Shown here piece by piece: positions 63,587 to 64,000 of a stretch of 64,000 nucleotides of DNA. The stretch is from NCBI RefSeq assembly GCF_002157895.1, contig NZ_CP021377.1, forward strand, positions 434,001-498,000. Reading direction: 5' to 3'. The notes beneath the pieces were generated by a model. It saw nothing but the letters and a program-made list of their open reading frames with translations. It did no database searches and was not told where the DNA came from. Made by a program: the position numbers and the translations under genes. Source of the stretch: Oceanisphaera profunda (GTDB lineage: Bacteria; Pseudomonadota; Gammaproteobacteria; Enterobacterales; Aeromonadaceae). Within the stretch, counting starts at the first letter, position 1, and each line of letters begins with the position of its first letter.

Positions 63587-64000
63587 ATGCATAAGCTAAT
63601 TCTGGCGGCTGCCATTTTTGTGATGTCTATAACATCGGTGCAAGCTTCAACACTCACTGTGTCTGGGGAGTATGACTATAAAATTGACAATCATACGGTA
63701 GGTATTATCGGAGGAGAGGAAATCTGCTTCTCTCCATCTGCACGATCTGCCCTTTTGTTACCGTATGATCCAATTTCTGGTTCTACTCGCTGGTTTTGCT
63801 TCAATGATATGAAAAGTGTTGCTAAGGCTTTTGGCTTCCCTCTCGAACTTCAAGCTGACTCTTGCGGATTTGAAGGCTCGGCCACTATAGAAATATCAAA
63901 CTATCAACTGACGACAAGAAAAAAGGGTTATCACGAAAGCGATAGAGCTAACCTAGTCTCAGTTATAAAGTCTTCTACACCAGAAAAAATTACAGACTGT
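63587..64000 (+). CDS. Secreted protein, 3' end beyond the window
   Basis: An ATG at 63587, 6 bases after AGGGA, opens a frame of 138 codons with no stop before the window edge. Signal peptide MHKLILAAAIFVMSITSVQA. The mature part contains several Cys residues (EEICFSPSAR, RWFCFNDMK, DSCGFEGSA) and no family that I recognise. It looks like a periplasmic or exported protein with disulfides. Base composition is somewhat AT-rich. Confidence 0.75.
   Translation, partial: MHKLILAAAIFVMSITSVQASTLTVSGEYDYKIDNHTVGIIGGEEICFSPSARSALLLPYDPISGSTRWFCFNDMKSVAKAFGFPLELQADSCGFEGSATIEISNYQLTTRKKGYHESDRANLVSVIKSSTPEKITDC

Overview
The window is a piece of a gammaproteobacterial chromosome. The housekeeping proteins (NrdAB, GuaAB, the TCA block, Mfd, MsbA, LolCDE) resemble their E. 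coli counterparts closely in sequence and length. The gene orders nrdA-nrdB-yfaE, guaB-guaA beside xseA, comEC-msbA-lpxK-ycaR-kdsB, lolCDE near mfd, and sdhCDAB-sucABCD divergent from gltA are typical of Gammaproteobacteria. A marine, Aeromonadales-like relative (Oceanisphaera or Oceanimonas type) is my best guess, but the genus cannot be fixed from sequence alone.

Layout. 1-3.7 kb: aerobic ribonucleotide reductase (nrdA cut by the window edge, nrdB, yfaE). 3.9-7.9 kb: small membrane or secreted proteins and a periplasmic cis/trans fatty-acid isomerase. 8.1-9.7 kb: a D-amino-acid-dehydrogenase-like gene behind a tandem glycine riboswitch. 9.7-14.5 kb: an accessory, AT-rich stretch with a secreted esterase that seems to start at ATT, a transposase relic, small hairpin repeats and a Septu-like ATPase plus HNH nuclease pair. 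15-19.7 kb: guaBA and xseA. 20-23.3 kb: a GluR0-type ligand-gated K+ channel and a heme-motif chemoreceptor. 23.5-34.7 kb: the TCA cluster. 35.2-43.3 kb: fbp, the LPS and competence operon, and two tandem DUF2062 genes. 43.9-51.3 kb: lolCDE, a PilZ-like gene and mfd. 51.7-56.8 kb: an FAD oxidoreductase, a zinc-ribbon membrane protein, an IS3-family element and yegD. 57.7-59.5 kb: a second AT-rich accessory island with a ParA-like ATPase and a RelA/SpoT-domain protein. 60-64 kb: osmC, a baeRF-like gene, a secreted protein, an SDR and the start of a secreted protein that runs off the window.

The main biological interest is in the two AT-rich islands. The first (11.6-14.2 kb) pairs an ABC-type ATPase with an HNH nuclease whose C-terminus lies in the -1 frame behind an A AAA AAT heptamer. 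The second (57.7-59.5 kb) couples a ParA/MinD-type ATPase to an apparently catalytically intact alarmone-synthetase domain. I do not recognise that pair as a named system. Both islands abut related short hairpin or inverted-repeat signatures.

Intergenic space is unusually rich in structured repeats. I distinguish: REP-like units with GCGAGAT...GACGGC edges; elements of about 200 bp with long imperfect arms ending in a TTCCGTTGC motif; MITE-like elements of 100-240 bp with terminal inverted repeats; and small ACTAACA/TGTTAGT hairpins linked to a decayed RAYT-like transposase. Two probable frameshifts at homopolymers (lpxK at a run of five G, the HNH gene at a run of six A) should be checked against raw reads before any biology is built on them.
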